64,000 bases of DNA, taken from the NCBI GenBank assembly GCA_000758905.1, contig JRNA01000011.1, positions 1 through 64,000 on the forward strand. The letters are read 5' to 3'. Origin of the DNA: Clostridiales bacterium S5-A14a (lineage in GTDB: Bacteria > Bacillota > Clostridia > Peptostreptococcales > Anaerovoracaceae). Every line of letters begins with the position of its first letter. Within the stretch, counting starts at the first letter, position 1. A program made the position numbers and the translations under genes. The notes under the pieces are model-generated. The model was not told where the DNA came from. It searched no databases and saw only the letters and a list, made by a program, of their open reading frames with translations. Shown here in pieces: positions 18,590 to 26,182 of the stretch.

Positions 18590-19870
18590 ATGGGACTGCT
18601 AAAGACTGTTACTCAGGCTTGGAAAGTGCCGGAAATGAGAAAAAAAATCTTGTTCACCTTAGCTATGCTTGTAGTTTTTAGAATAGGCTCTAACATTCCA
18701 GTTCCTGGAATCAACAGAGACTATTTAGCGAGAATCTTCAGCGGCGAAACAGGATTATTCGATTTGTTCGATTTGTTCTCTGGCGGAGCTTTTCAGAAGT
18801 TCACCATATTCGCTTTGAGTATCACACCATATATTACAGCATCCATTATAGTACAGCTATTGACGGTAGCTTTCCCTTATTTTGAGAATTTAGCAAAAGA
18901 GGGAACCGCAGGTCGAAAGAAGATGGCTCAGATTACAAGATATATGACGATTGGTCTTGGTCTGATTCAGAGTATTGGCTTGACAGTAGGCCTCTTCAGA
19001 GGCGCTGTTATACACCAAACAGCGTTTTCTTTCGCAGTAATAATATTAGTTTTAACAGCAGGCACAGCATTTCTAATGTGGCTTGGTGAAGAAATCAACG
19101 ACAAGGGTGTCGGCAACGGAATTTCACTTTTGATTTTCGGAGGAATAGTTGCGCGAATACCGACCGGAATAAGAACGATGCTGGTGAAATACCAGGAAGG
19201 CAGTGTAAATGTTGTAACTTTAATAATGTTCGCATTATTCGCTCTCGCTGTAATTGCTGGAATCATCATGGTTCAACAGGGAACAAGAAAAATCCCAGTA
19301 CAGTACGCAAAGAGGGTTGTAGGAAGAAAAATGTATGGTGGCCAGGCGACACATATTCCGCTAAAGGTTAACCAGGCGGGTGTAATTCCAGTAATATTTG
19401 CAATGGCACTTTTGACATTCCCGCTTACAATTACATACTTCTTCCCAAACACTGATTTTACTGCTTTTGTAACAAAATATCTGTCACCGGGGGGAATGCC
19501 TGGAGCATGGATCTACGGTGCACTTAATGTTGTGCTTATTATAGCATTCACATATTTCTACACAGCAATTACTTTCAATCCGATTGAAATTGCAAGTAAT
19601 ATGAGAGCAAATGGTGGATTTGTACCTGGTATTAGACCGGGTAGAGCTACTGTTGATTACCTTCACAGGGTAATGACTAGAATTTCATTGGTAGGAGCTA
19701 TATTCCTTGCGGTTGTAGCTACATTGCCTTTACTTCTTAGTCAGGTTGCCGGAATAGATGTAAGGTTTGGAGGAACATCATTGCTTATCGCAATAGGTGT
19801 TGCACTTGATACTATGAGACAGTTAGAAGACCAAATGGTTATGAGAAACTATAGAGGATTTCTTAAGTAA
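18590..19870 (+). CDS. secY: Protein translocase channel subunit SecY
   Basis: 426 aa, ten predicted membrane helices. Conserved plug/N-terminal segment FRIGSNIPVPGIN, SGGAFQKFTIFALSITPYITASII, cytoplasmic loop VQYAKRVVGRKMYGG and the GIRPGR motif used by SecA and ribosomes. Forms the Sec channel with SecE and SecG. There is no separate strong ribosome binding site next to the ATG, so coupling to rplO is likely. Confidence 0.98.
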   Translation: MGLLKTVTQAWKVPEMRKKILFTLAMLVVFRIGSNIPVPGINRDYLARIFSGETGLFDLFDLFSGGAFQKFTIFALSITPYITASIIVQLLTVAFPYFENLAKEGTAGRKKMAQITRYMTIGLGLIQSIGLTVGLFRGAVIHQTAFSFAVIILVLTAGTAFLMWLGEEINDKGVGNGISLLIFGGIVARIPTGIRTMLVKYQEGSVNVVTLIMFALFALAVIAGIIMVQQGTRKIPVQYAKRVVGRKMYGGQATHIPLKVNQAGVIPVIFAMALLTFPLTITYFFPNTDFTAFVTKYLSPGGMPGAWIYGALNVVLIIAFTYFYTAITFNPIEIASNMRANGGFVPGIRPGRATVDYLHRVMTRISLVGAIFLAVVATLPLLLSQVAGIDVRFGGTSLLIAIGVALDTMRQLEDQMVMRNYRGFLK

Positions 19871-19882
19871 GAGGAGAAAAAA

Positions 19883-20530
19883 ATGTTAAGAACAATTTTG
19901 TTGGGACCTCCTGGAGCAGGTAAGGGTACTCAGGCAGTGAAGATTGTTGAAAAATATAGTATACCTCATATTTCAACGGGAGATATATTCCGTGAAAACA
20001 TTAAAAATGAGACAGAACTTGGGAAAAGAGCTAAGTCATACATGGATCGTGGAGAGTTAGTTCCAGATGAACTCGTTGTTGAAATTGCGACAGACAGACT
20101 AACAAAGAATGACTGCAAAAACGGTTTCTTACTCGATGGATTCCCAAGGACGATTTTTCAGGCTGAAAAACTTGATGAGTTTCTTACCAAAAGAGGCGAG
20201 AAGATAGATAAGGTTATCAATATTGATGTTGAAAAAGATGCATTAGTTAAGAGAATAACCGGACGTAGAGTTTGCAAATCATGCGGAGCTAGCTATCATG
20301 TAGTGAATATCCCACCTAAGAAAGACGGTGTTTGCGATCTTTGCGATGGAGAATTAATCCAAAGAGCAGATGATACTGAAGAGACTGTTTTGAATAGAAT
20401 TGACGTTTACAACAAACAGACAAAACCTTTGGTTGACTATTATGATAAAGCAGGGGTTATTGTTAACATCGACGGCAACAAAGACTTGGATGATGTTCTT
20501 TCGGACATAATCACAGCCTTGGGTAAATGA
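19883..20530 (+). CDS. adk: Adenylate kinase (zinc-containing long form)
   Basis: 215 aa. Converts AMP and ATP to two ADP. P-loop GPPGAGKGTQ (residues ~8-17), AMP-site segment STGDIFRE and DGFPRT. The lid carries CKSC (residues ~131-134) and CDLC, a four-Cys zinc site typical of Gram-positive enzymes. AGAGGAG precedes the ATG. Confidence 0.97.
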   Translation: MLRTILLGPPGAGKGTQAVKIVEKYSIPHISTGDIFRENIKNETELGKRAKSYMDRGELVPDELVVEIATDRLTKNDCKNGFLLDGFPRTIFQAEKLDEFLTKRGEKIDKVINIDVEKDALVKRITGRRVCKSCGASYHVVNIPPKKDGVCDLCDGELIQRADDTEETVLNRIDVYNKQTKPLVDYYDKAGVIVNIDGNKDLDDVLSDIITALGK

Positions 20531-20531
20531 T

Positions 20532-21278
20532 ATGATAATCATTAAATCAAAAGACGAAATTGATTTGATGCGAGAGTCCGGCAAGGTTACAGGGTATGTT
20601 TTGAGGACCCTTGCGGATATTATCAAACCGGGTATCTCTACTATGGACATCAATAATTATGTTGAAAAGACGATTACTGGATATAATATGACACCTACCT
20701 TTAAGGGTTATGGTGGATTTCCGGGAGCAGCCTGTGTTTCAATCAATGAGGAAATTGTTCATGGCATTCCAAGTAAAGACAGAATACTAAAGGAAGGTGA
20801 CATTGTAAGCGTGGATGTAGGCTCTACGTGGAAACACTATGTGAGCGATGCAGCACGAACCTATCCAGTAGGCGAAATCAGTCAAGATGCTATGAAACTC
20901 ATCAAAACAACAGAAGAAAGCTTCTTTAAGGGCATAGAATTTGCGAAAGTTGGGTATAGACTATCGGATATCTCACATGCAGTTCAGTTACATGCTGAAG
21001 GAGCTGGATTCGGGGTAATAAGGGACTATGTTGGGCATGGTGTTGGAAGAAATCTACACGAAGATCCACAGATCCCAAACTATGGACCTCCAGGAAAAGG
21101 CCCACGACTTCAAGAGGGAATGGTACTAGCTATTGAGCCTATGATAGTCCAGGGAAGTTATGAAACTGAGACCCTGCTGAACGACTGGACTGTTGTTACA
21201 GTTGACGGTGGACTTTCAGCTCATTATGAAAATACAATAGTAATTAATGATGGTGAGCCTGAATTGCTCACGTTATAA
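20532..21278 (+). CDS. map: Methionine aminopeptidase, type I
   Basis: 248 aa. Removes the N-terminal Met from new proteins. Metal ligands are in the usual contexts: the two Asp in SVDVGSTW and SDAARTYPVG, His in GHGVGRNLHEDP, and Glu in AIEPM and HYENTIVI. The start ATG follows the adk stop by one base. Full length for the form without an SH3 linker. Confidence 0.96.
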   Translation: MIIIKSKDEIDLMRESGKVTGYVLRTLADIIKPGISTMDINNYVEKTITGYNMTPTFKGYGGFPGAACVSINEEIVHGIPSKDRILKEGDIVSVDVGSTWKHYVSDAARTYPVGEISQDAMKLIKTTEESFFKGIEFAKVGYRLSDISHAVQLHAEGAGFGVIRDYVGHGVGRNLHEDPQIPNYGPPGKGPRLQEGMVLAIEPMIVQGSYETETLLNDWTVVTVDGGLSAHYENTIVINDGEPELLTL

Positions 21279-21290
21279 GGAGAGATATTA

Positions 21291-21642
<352 letters not shown>

Positions 21643-21757
21643 AATTTAATATGACATGGACCTAAAACCGGGTTTAGGATACCAAATATTTTTTCATGTG
21701 AACCTGTCTATATCACTCCCGGAGTAAGTGACGGAAGATAGGAGAAGGAGGATAATA
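21643..21757 (+). promoter_or_regulatory. Structured region before the alpha operon genes
   Basis: 115 nt between rpmJ and rpsM, longer than neighbouring gaps. It contains CCTAAA (21661-21666) paired with TTTAGG (21673-21678) and TCACT (21713-21717) paired with AGTGA (21727-21731), then the rpsM ribosome binding site GAAGGAGG. S4 controls the alpha operon in E. coli through a leader here; whether this is equivalent is inference. Confidence 0.3.
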
Positions 21758-22126
21758 ATGGCTCGTATAGCCGGAGTTGACTTACCAAGAGAAAAGAGAG
21801 TTGAGATTGGCCTTACATATATTTATGGCATAGGCAAAGCAACTTCTCAGGCAATTCTTGAAAAAGCCGGAGTAAATCCGGACACCAGAATCAAAGACCT
21901 CTCTGAGGAAGAAGCTGGTAGAATCAGAAAAATCATAGATAGCGATTATGCTGTAGAAGGAGATTTGAAGAGGGAAGTTAGCCTCAACATCAAGAGACTG
22001 ATGGAAATCGGTAGCTACAGGGGAATCAGACATAGAAGAGGACTTCCTGTTCGTGGTCAGCAAACTAAGACCAACGCCAGAACTAGGAAGGGACCTAAGA
22101 AAACCGTGGGAAGAAAGAAAAAATAA
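21758..22126 (+). CDS. rpsM: 30S ribosomal protein S13
   Basis: 122 aa from ATG 21758 ([14 protein letters not shown]), which lies 7 bases after GAAGGAGG; an upstream in-frame extension to 21728 is not conserved sequence. Contains [27 protein letters not shown] and a basic tail. Contacts P-site tRNA. Confidence 0.98.
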   Translation: MARIAGVDLPREKRVEIGLTYIYGIGKATSQAILEKAGVNPDTRIKDLSEEEAGRIRKIIDSDYAVEGDLKREVSLNIKRLMEIGSYRGIRHRRGLPVRGQQTKTNARTRKGPKKTVGRKKK

Positions 22127-22143
22127 GAAGGAGGTAAATAATA

Positions 22144-22542
22144 ATGGCTAAAGCTGTAAAGAAAACAGTTCGCAGAAAAAAAAGAGAACGTAAAAATGTC
22201 GTTAAAGGCCAGGCTTATATTCAATCCTCCTTTAACAATACTTTAGTGACACTTACAGATATGGACGGAAACGCCCTATCTTGGTCGAGTGCAGGATCTC
22301 TTGGCTTCAAGGGATCAAAGAAGTCTACTCCGTTTGCTGCACAGATGGCAGCGGAAGAAGCAACTAAGGCTGCAATGGAACATGGTCTTAAAACTGTAGA
22401 AGTTTATGTAAAAGGCCCAGGTTCAGGCAGAGAGGCTGCAATCAGGGCATTGGCTCAGGCAGGTCTTGAAATCACAATGATCAAGGACGTAACGCCAATT
22501 CCACACAACGGTTGCAGACCGCCAAAGAGAAGAAGAGTCTAA
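22144..22542 (+). CDS. rpsK: 30S ribosomal protein S11
   Basis: 132 aa. [26 protein letters not shown]-type core, [14 protein letters not shown] and the C-terminal [13 protein letters not shown]-like end ([14 protein letters not shown]). Platform protein of the 30S subunit. Confidence 0.98.
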   Translation: MAKAVKKTVRRKKRERKNVVKGQAYIQSSFNNTLVTLTDMDGNALSWSSAGSLGFKGSKKSTPFAAQMAAEEATKAAMEHGLKTVEVYVKGPGSGREAAIRALAQAGLEITMIKDVTPIPHNGCRPPKRRRV

Positions 22543-22560
22543 TAGAAGGGAGGAATCATT

Positions 22561-23148
22561 ATGGCAGTAAACAAACAACCAATTTTAAAAAGATGCAGAT
22601 CTCTTGATATTGATCCAAGCCATCTAGGAATTTACAAAACATCTAAAAAAGCTCCTAAGAAGAGATTTAAAAAGATGAGTGAATATGGATTACAGCTCAG
22701 AGAGAAGCAAAGAGCAAAGTTTATTTACGGTGTTCTTGAGAAGCAATTCAGAAATACTTTTGATAAAGCAGCTAAGAAACCTGGCATTACTGGTGAAAAC
22801 CTATTGATAATGCTTGAGAAGAGACTGGACAATGTAGTTTACAGAATGGGTCTTGCAACTACAAGAAGAGATGCAAGACAAGCAGTAGTGCATGGCCATT
22901 ACACTGTTAACGGAAAGAAAGTTAATATTCCTTCCTATCAGGTAAGCCCAGGGGATGTTATTAAGGTAAAAGAGAAAAGCACAAGCTCTCCTAAATTCAA
23001 GGAAATTAAGGAAATGCAGGTTGGAATTCCCGGATGGCTATCTGTTGATAGAGAAAAACTTGAGGGGAAGGTTTTGGCAGATCCTACCAGAGATCAGATC
23101 GATACTCCGGTAGCTGAGCATCTTATCGTCGAATTGTATTCCAAGTAA
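22561..23148 (+). CDS. rpsD: 30S ribosomal protein S4
   Basis: 195 aa. S4-type RNA-binding domain ([31 protein letters not shown]). The N-terminal region has a single Cys and no zinc motif, so it is the zinc-free form. Its location next to rpoA, rather than elsewhere as in Bacillus, fits Clostridia. Confidence 0.97.
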   Translation: MAVNKQPILKRCRSLDIDPSHLGIYKTSKKAPKKRFKKMSEYGLQLREKQRAKFIYGVLEKQFRNTFDKAAKKPGITGENLLIMLEKRLDNVVYRMGLATTRRDARQAVVHGHYTVNGKKVNIPSYQVSPGDVIKVKEKSTSSPKFKEIKEMQVGIPGWLSVDREKLEGKVLADPTRDQIDTPVAEHLIVELYSK

Positions 23149-23204
23149 TAGGTTAGTTATAGCTTTTGGAGCCAATTTACTTTGGAAGATAAGGAGGGTT
23201 TTTA

Positions 23205-24149
23205 GTGATAGAAATCGAAAAACCTACAATTGAAAAATTTGTAGACGAAGATAGAAAATATGGAAAATTTGTCATAGAACCGCTTGAAAGAGGATACGGC
23301 ACAACACTTGGCAATGCTATGAGAAGAATTCTTTTGAGCTCACTTCCAGGTGCAGCTGTTACTTCGGTTAAAATTGACGGCGTACTTCATGAATTCTCAA
23401 CGATTCCAAATGTTAGAGAAGATGTTACAGAAATTATACTTAATCTAAAGCAACTTGCAGTTCGTCTAAATAGCGAGGAGCCTAAGAAGGTAATAATCAA
23501 TGCCGTAGGACCTAAAGAAGTTACAGCAGCTGATATTATAGGAGATTCTGAGCTTGAAATTTTCAATAAGGATCTACATATAGCACAGCTAGAAGAGGGA
23601 GCGAATCTCATAATGGAGATCACAATTGCAAGAGGGCGTGGTTACAGAACTGCTGATCAGAATAAAGATGAAACTACTCCTATTGCGGTAATCCCTGTTG
23701 ACTCAATTTTCACACCGGTTAAAAAAGTTAACTACATGGTAGAAGATACGCGTGTAGGACAGGTTACCGACTATGATAAATTGACCTTGGAAATTTGGAC
23801 AGATGGATCTGTAACACCCGAAGAGGGAGTTTCCATAGGTGCCAAAATAATGGATGAACACCTCAACCTTTTGATGTCACTTGACGACTCTGCAGATAAT
23901 TTTGAAATTATGATAGAGAAAGAAGAAGATCAGAAGGCTAAATCTCTCGAGATGACGATTGAAGAACTTGAGTTATCAGTAAGATCGTCAAATTGCCTAA
24001 AGAGAGCAAATATCAACACCGTTGAGGAACTTACTGAAAAGACAGAAGACGAAATGCTTAAGGTAAGGAATCTCGGCAAGAAGTCGCTTGATGAAGTTAA
24101 GAACAAGTTGGAAGAACTTGGTTTATCTCTGAAAGAGACTGACGAATAG
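23205..24149 (+). CDS. rpoA: DNA-directed RNA polymerase subunit alpha
   Basis: 314 aa. N-terminal assembly domain ([28 protein letters not shown]), flexible linker ~230-250, and C-terminal domain with the helix-hairpin-helix [18 protein letters not shown] and [11 protein letters not shown] that binds UP elements and activators. Start is GTG at 23205 after AAGGAGGG. Confidence 0.98.
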   Translation: MIEIEKPTIEKFVDEDRKYGKFVIEPLERGYGTTLGNAMRRILLSSLPGAAVTSVKIDGVLHEFSTIPNVREDVTEIILNLKQLAVRLNSEEPKKVIINAVGPKEVTAADIIGDSELEIFNKDLHIAQLEEGANLIMEITIARGRGYRTADQNKDETTPIAVIPVDSIFTPVKKVNYMVEDTRVGQVTDYDKLTLEIWTDGSVTPEEGVSIGAKIMDEHLNLLMSLDDSADNFEIMIEKEEDQKAKSLEMTIEELELSVRSSNCLKRANINTVEELTEKTEDEMLKVRNLGKKSLDEVKNKLEELGLSLKETDE

Positions 24150-24169
24150 CACGGAGAAAGGAGACCGAA

Positions 24170-24511
24170 ATGCCCGGATATAGAAAACTTGGCAGACCAA
24201 CTGCTCATAGAAAATCTATGCTTAGAAATATCGTTACCGATCTTTTCAGGGAAGGTAGAATAACAACCACAGATTGTCGAGCAAAGGAAGCCAGAAGAGA
24301 AGCCGAAAAGCTTATAACACTAGCAAAAAGAAACGACCTTCATGCAAGGCGTCAGGCACTTGCTTACATCTATGATGAAGATGTTGTTACAAAGCTTTTT
24401 GAGGAAATTGCTCCTAAATATCAGGAGCGTCAAGGTGGATATACAAGAATTCTTAAACTTGGACCTCGTTCAGGAGATAATGCGGAAGTTGTATTCCTCG
24501 AGCTTGTATAG
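24170..24511 (+). CDS. rplQ: 50S ribosomal protein L17
   Basis: 113 aa. [23 protein letters not shown] start and the C-terminal [16 protein letters not shown]. Last gene of the supercluster, followed by a terminator. Confidence 0.98.
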   Translation: MPGYRKLGRPTAHRKSMLRNIVTDLFREGRITTTDCRAKEARREAEKLITLAKRNDLHARRQALAYIYDEDVVTKLFEEIAPKYQERQGGYTRILKLGPRSGDNAEVVFLELV

Positions 24512-24556
24512 TCGACATTGTATTATATCAATGTAGAATATCAAAGATAAAACAAT

Positions 24557-24595
24557 AAAAATCCTTCAGCTGAATCGTTGGAGGATTTTTGTTTT
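24557..24595 (+). terminator. Terminator of the ribosomal supercluster
   Basis: A 14-bp stem (24557-24570 with 24577-24590, two G-T pairs) with loop TGAATC; the 3' arm ends in TTTTT followed by GTTTT. Confidence 0.88.
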
Positions 24596-24698
24596 ATGAA
24601 AAATGTTTAATTATGTTTCAAATGTGTAAATATTTATTAATAGAAAAGCGTTTTAATTAGACAAAAATTCCAAAAGATATGGATAGGAGGTTTTCAAG

Positions 24699-25013
24699 AT
24701 GGCGATTGTAGATGATCTTAAAAAGGCAGCTAGCAAAGTATCCGAAGAAGCTAAGGATTTGGTGCAGGATGTCAAAGAAGGTGGAGAAAAAATTGCGGAT
24801 AAGGCTGGAGAGGCATATGATAACGCAAAGGAGAAAGCAAGCGAAGGCTTTGACGATGTTAAGGACAAGGCAGTTGATGGCTACGAAAATGTAAAAGATA
24901 AGCTTGACGATACCAAGGATAAACTAGATAAAAAACTTGATGAGCAATTCAAGGATGTAGAGAAGAAGGGCAAAGACGTTAAGAAACAAGTTACAAAGGC
25001 AACAAAGAAATAG
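24699..25013 (+). CDS. Small highly charged helical repeat protein (LEA/apolipoprotein-like)
   Basis: 104 aa, made almost entirely of Lys, Asp, Glu, Ala and Gly in an 11-residue-like pattern (AKDLVQDVKEGGEKIADKAGEAYDNAKEKASEGFDDVKDKA). There is no signal peptide, no membrane segment and no Cys. Such amphipathic repeats occur in late-embryogenesis-abundant-like and YtxH/CsbD-like stress proteins; the exact family cannot be told by eye. ATAGGAGG precedes the ATG. First of three small genes on the same strand, behind the ribosomal terminator, so it needs its own promoter. Confidence 0.8.
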   Translation: MAIVDDLKKAASKVSEEAKDLVQDVKEGGEKIADKAGEAYDNAKEKASEGFDDVKDKAVDGYENVKDKLDDTKDKLDKKLDEQFKDVEKKGKDVKKQVTKATKK

Positions 25014-25055
25014 CCTAGCGACGGAGTTGATTTTTTCTAAAATAAGGAGGATGCC

Positions 25056-25223
25056 ATGAAGGATAAATATGTTGATAGAAAAGAAGAAATGGGAAAACTA
25101 ATTGAAGAGGAATATGAAGTAGAGGGAAAAGACATCAAGGAAGATACTACCGGGTTTTCTATGGGCAAGAAAGCACTAAAACAAGCTACTGAGAAAGCGA
25201 TAGAGAAAAAAGACGATAAATAG
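25056..25223 (+). CDS. Small hypothetical protein, 55 aa
   Basis: A short ORF preceded by AATAAGGAGG five bases before the ATG. The product (starts MKDKYVDRKEEMGKLIEEEY, ends AIEKKDDK) is charged and helical, with no membrane segment. It starts 42 bases after the previous small gene and ends 8 bases before the next start, so it is very likely real and co-transcribed with them. Function unknown. Confidence 0.7.
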   Translation: MKDKYVDRKEEMGKLIEEEYEVEGKDIKEDTTGFSMGKKALKQATEKAIEKKDDK

Positions 25224-25231
25224 GAGATGCG

Positions 25232-25537
25232 GTGATAGATATGGACAAGAAAGATCTTAGACAATACGTTGATGATGCAAAGGAATATGCATCAGACGGT
25301 ATTGAAGATATGCTAGATTATGCTGGAGATTTCAAGGAAGATGCACTTGATTATGCTGGCGGTGTACAAAAGAGCATGAAGAGAAAGGCAAAACGCCTAA
25401 GAAAAGATTATAGACGAGCTAAAAGAAAGTACCGTCCTGTAGATGATTATACTGTTGAAATTGCAATTGGAGCATCAGTAGCTCTGATAACTGTCGGTGC
25501 ATTAGTTGCAGCTTATTTTATAACAAGAGATAAATAA
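25232..25537 (+). CDS. Small membrane-anchored protein with charged N-terminal part
   Basis: 101 aa. Residues 1-70 are highly charged: acidic helical repeats with YAGDFKEDALDYAGG, then a strongly basic stretch (KRKAKRLRKDYRRAKRKYR). Residues ~77-96 form one membrane helix, with a short tail ending TRDK. The basic stretch before the helix predicts a cytoplasmic N-terminus. The start is GTG 25232, with AGGAG five bases upstream; ATG 25241 is the alternative. Its architecture recalls YtxH-like membrane proteins, but I cannot assign a family. Confidence 0.75.
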   Translation: MIDMDKKDLRQYVDDAKEYASDGIEDMLDYAGDFKEDALDYAGGVQKSMKRKAKRLRKDYRRAKRKYRPVDDYTVEIAIGASVALITVGALVAAYFITRDK

Positions 25538-25612
25538 TTCTCTCAAATTTACTTGCTCAGATTAGCGGGATACTTTTGATGTCAGATAATGATAAATTGT
25601 ATAAACATTTGA

Positions 25613-25641
25613 TTGACAAAACTTGAGTTTAGATGTATTCT
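25613..25641 (+). promoter_or_regulatory. Sigma-A promoter driving the cobalamin riboswitch
   Basis: Perfect TTGACA (25613-25618), a 17-bp spacer and TATTCT (25636-25641). Transcription would begin near 25648, right at the 5' edge of the aptamer. Confidence 0.8.
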
Positions 25642-25644
25642 ATT

Positions 25645-25820
25645 GGTGTAGCTAAATAAAGTTTCGTGTTCTTGCTATGCGAGCTAAGAGGGAAGTAGGT
25701 TGAATTCCTACGCGGTCCCGCCACTGTAAAGCGAGTAGCCAATCTCAATTATAAGCCACTGATTTTTCGGGAAGGCTGAGAGAGGTGTTGATACGTTGAG
25801 CCAGGAGACCTGCACGGAAT
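25645..25820 (+). ncRNA. Cobalamin riboswitch (AdoCbl-type aptamer)
   Basis: The conserved cobalamin-riboswitch core is plain: AAGAGGGAAG and the paired arms around TAGG/CCTA, GCGGTCCCGCCACTGTAA (the B12-box neighbourhood), GAGTAGCC, AAGCCACTG, GGGAAGGC, and GAGCCAGGAGACCTGC at the 3' side. These elements are in the correct order and spacing. Known members bind adenosylcobalamin or related forms and usually control B12 synthesis or uptake genes. Here no such gene follows: a hairpin (25819-25852), two terminators and then pcrA on its own. Confidence 0.93.
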
Positions 25821-25876
25821 GTTTCATTTGGGCGGTGAACCCGATTGTGAAACGATATTTAATGACAGCAAAAACG

Positions 25877-25905
25877 GGCTGTGGGCTTTTACCACAGTCT
25901 TTTTT
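25877..25905 (+). terminator. Terminator in the riboswitch expression platform
   Basis: GGCTGTGG (25877-25884) pairs with CCACAGTC (25892-25899), followed by six T. It lies about 60 nt after the aptamer, as expected for a transcription-terminating B12 riboswitch. Confidence 0.85.
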
Positions 25906-25948
25906 ATTGAGACAAGTGGAAAGCCGGATGCTTTTCATTCTTTTTGCA

Positions 25949-25977
25949 GAGACAGGCCTCGTCAACCTGTCTCTTTT
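25949..25977 (+). terminator. Second terminator downstream of the riboswitch
   Basis: A perfect 8-bp stem (GAGACAGG at 25949-25956, CCTGTCTC at 25966-25973) with a 9-nt loop, followed by TTTT. It limits a read-through transcript to about 330 nt. Confidence 0.78.
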
Positions 25978-26182
25978 ATTTTTACTATTCAAAATATGGG
26001 GAATATGATAAACTTATATATGCAATCTTATGGAAATTCTCTTTTAAATGTACTGCTAAAATAACGGTATTTTGTGAGAGAATCACAGCACAAACAACGG
26101 GATACACAAAAGAAACGATAGTTATATAAATCTTGGAAATAGAAGCGTTTGATACGAAGTAATATATAAATAGGATTTTAGG

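Noticed and set aside
21661-21678. CCTAAA/TTTAGG hairpin as a terminator before rpsM
   Set aside because: The stem is only 6 bp and no T-run follows directly; it is better seen as possible leader structure.
25877-25977. Dual hairpin as an ANTAR (EutV) binding site, as in B12-controlled sRNAs
   Set aside because: ANTAR sites need six-base loops with A at position 1 and G at position 4. The loops here are 7 and 9 bases and do not fit, and no eut genes are in the window.
25819-26064. An open frame of 81 codons directly after the cobalamin riboswitch
   Set aside because: It runs through both terminator hairpins, its apparent ribosome binding site is the conserved CAGGAG of the aptamer, and the product looks random. 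I treat the region as non-coding.
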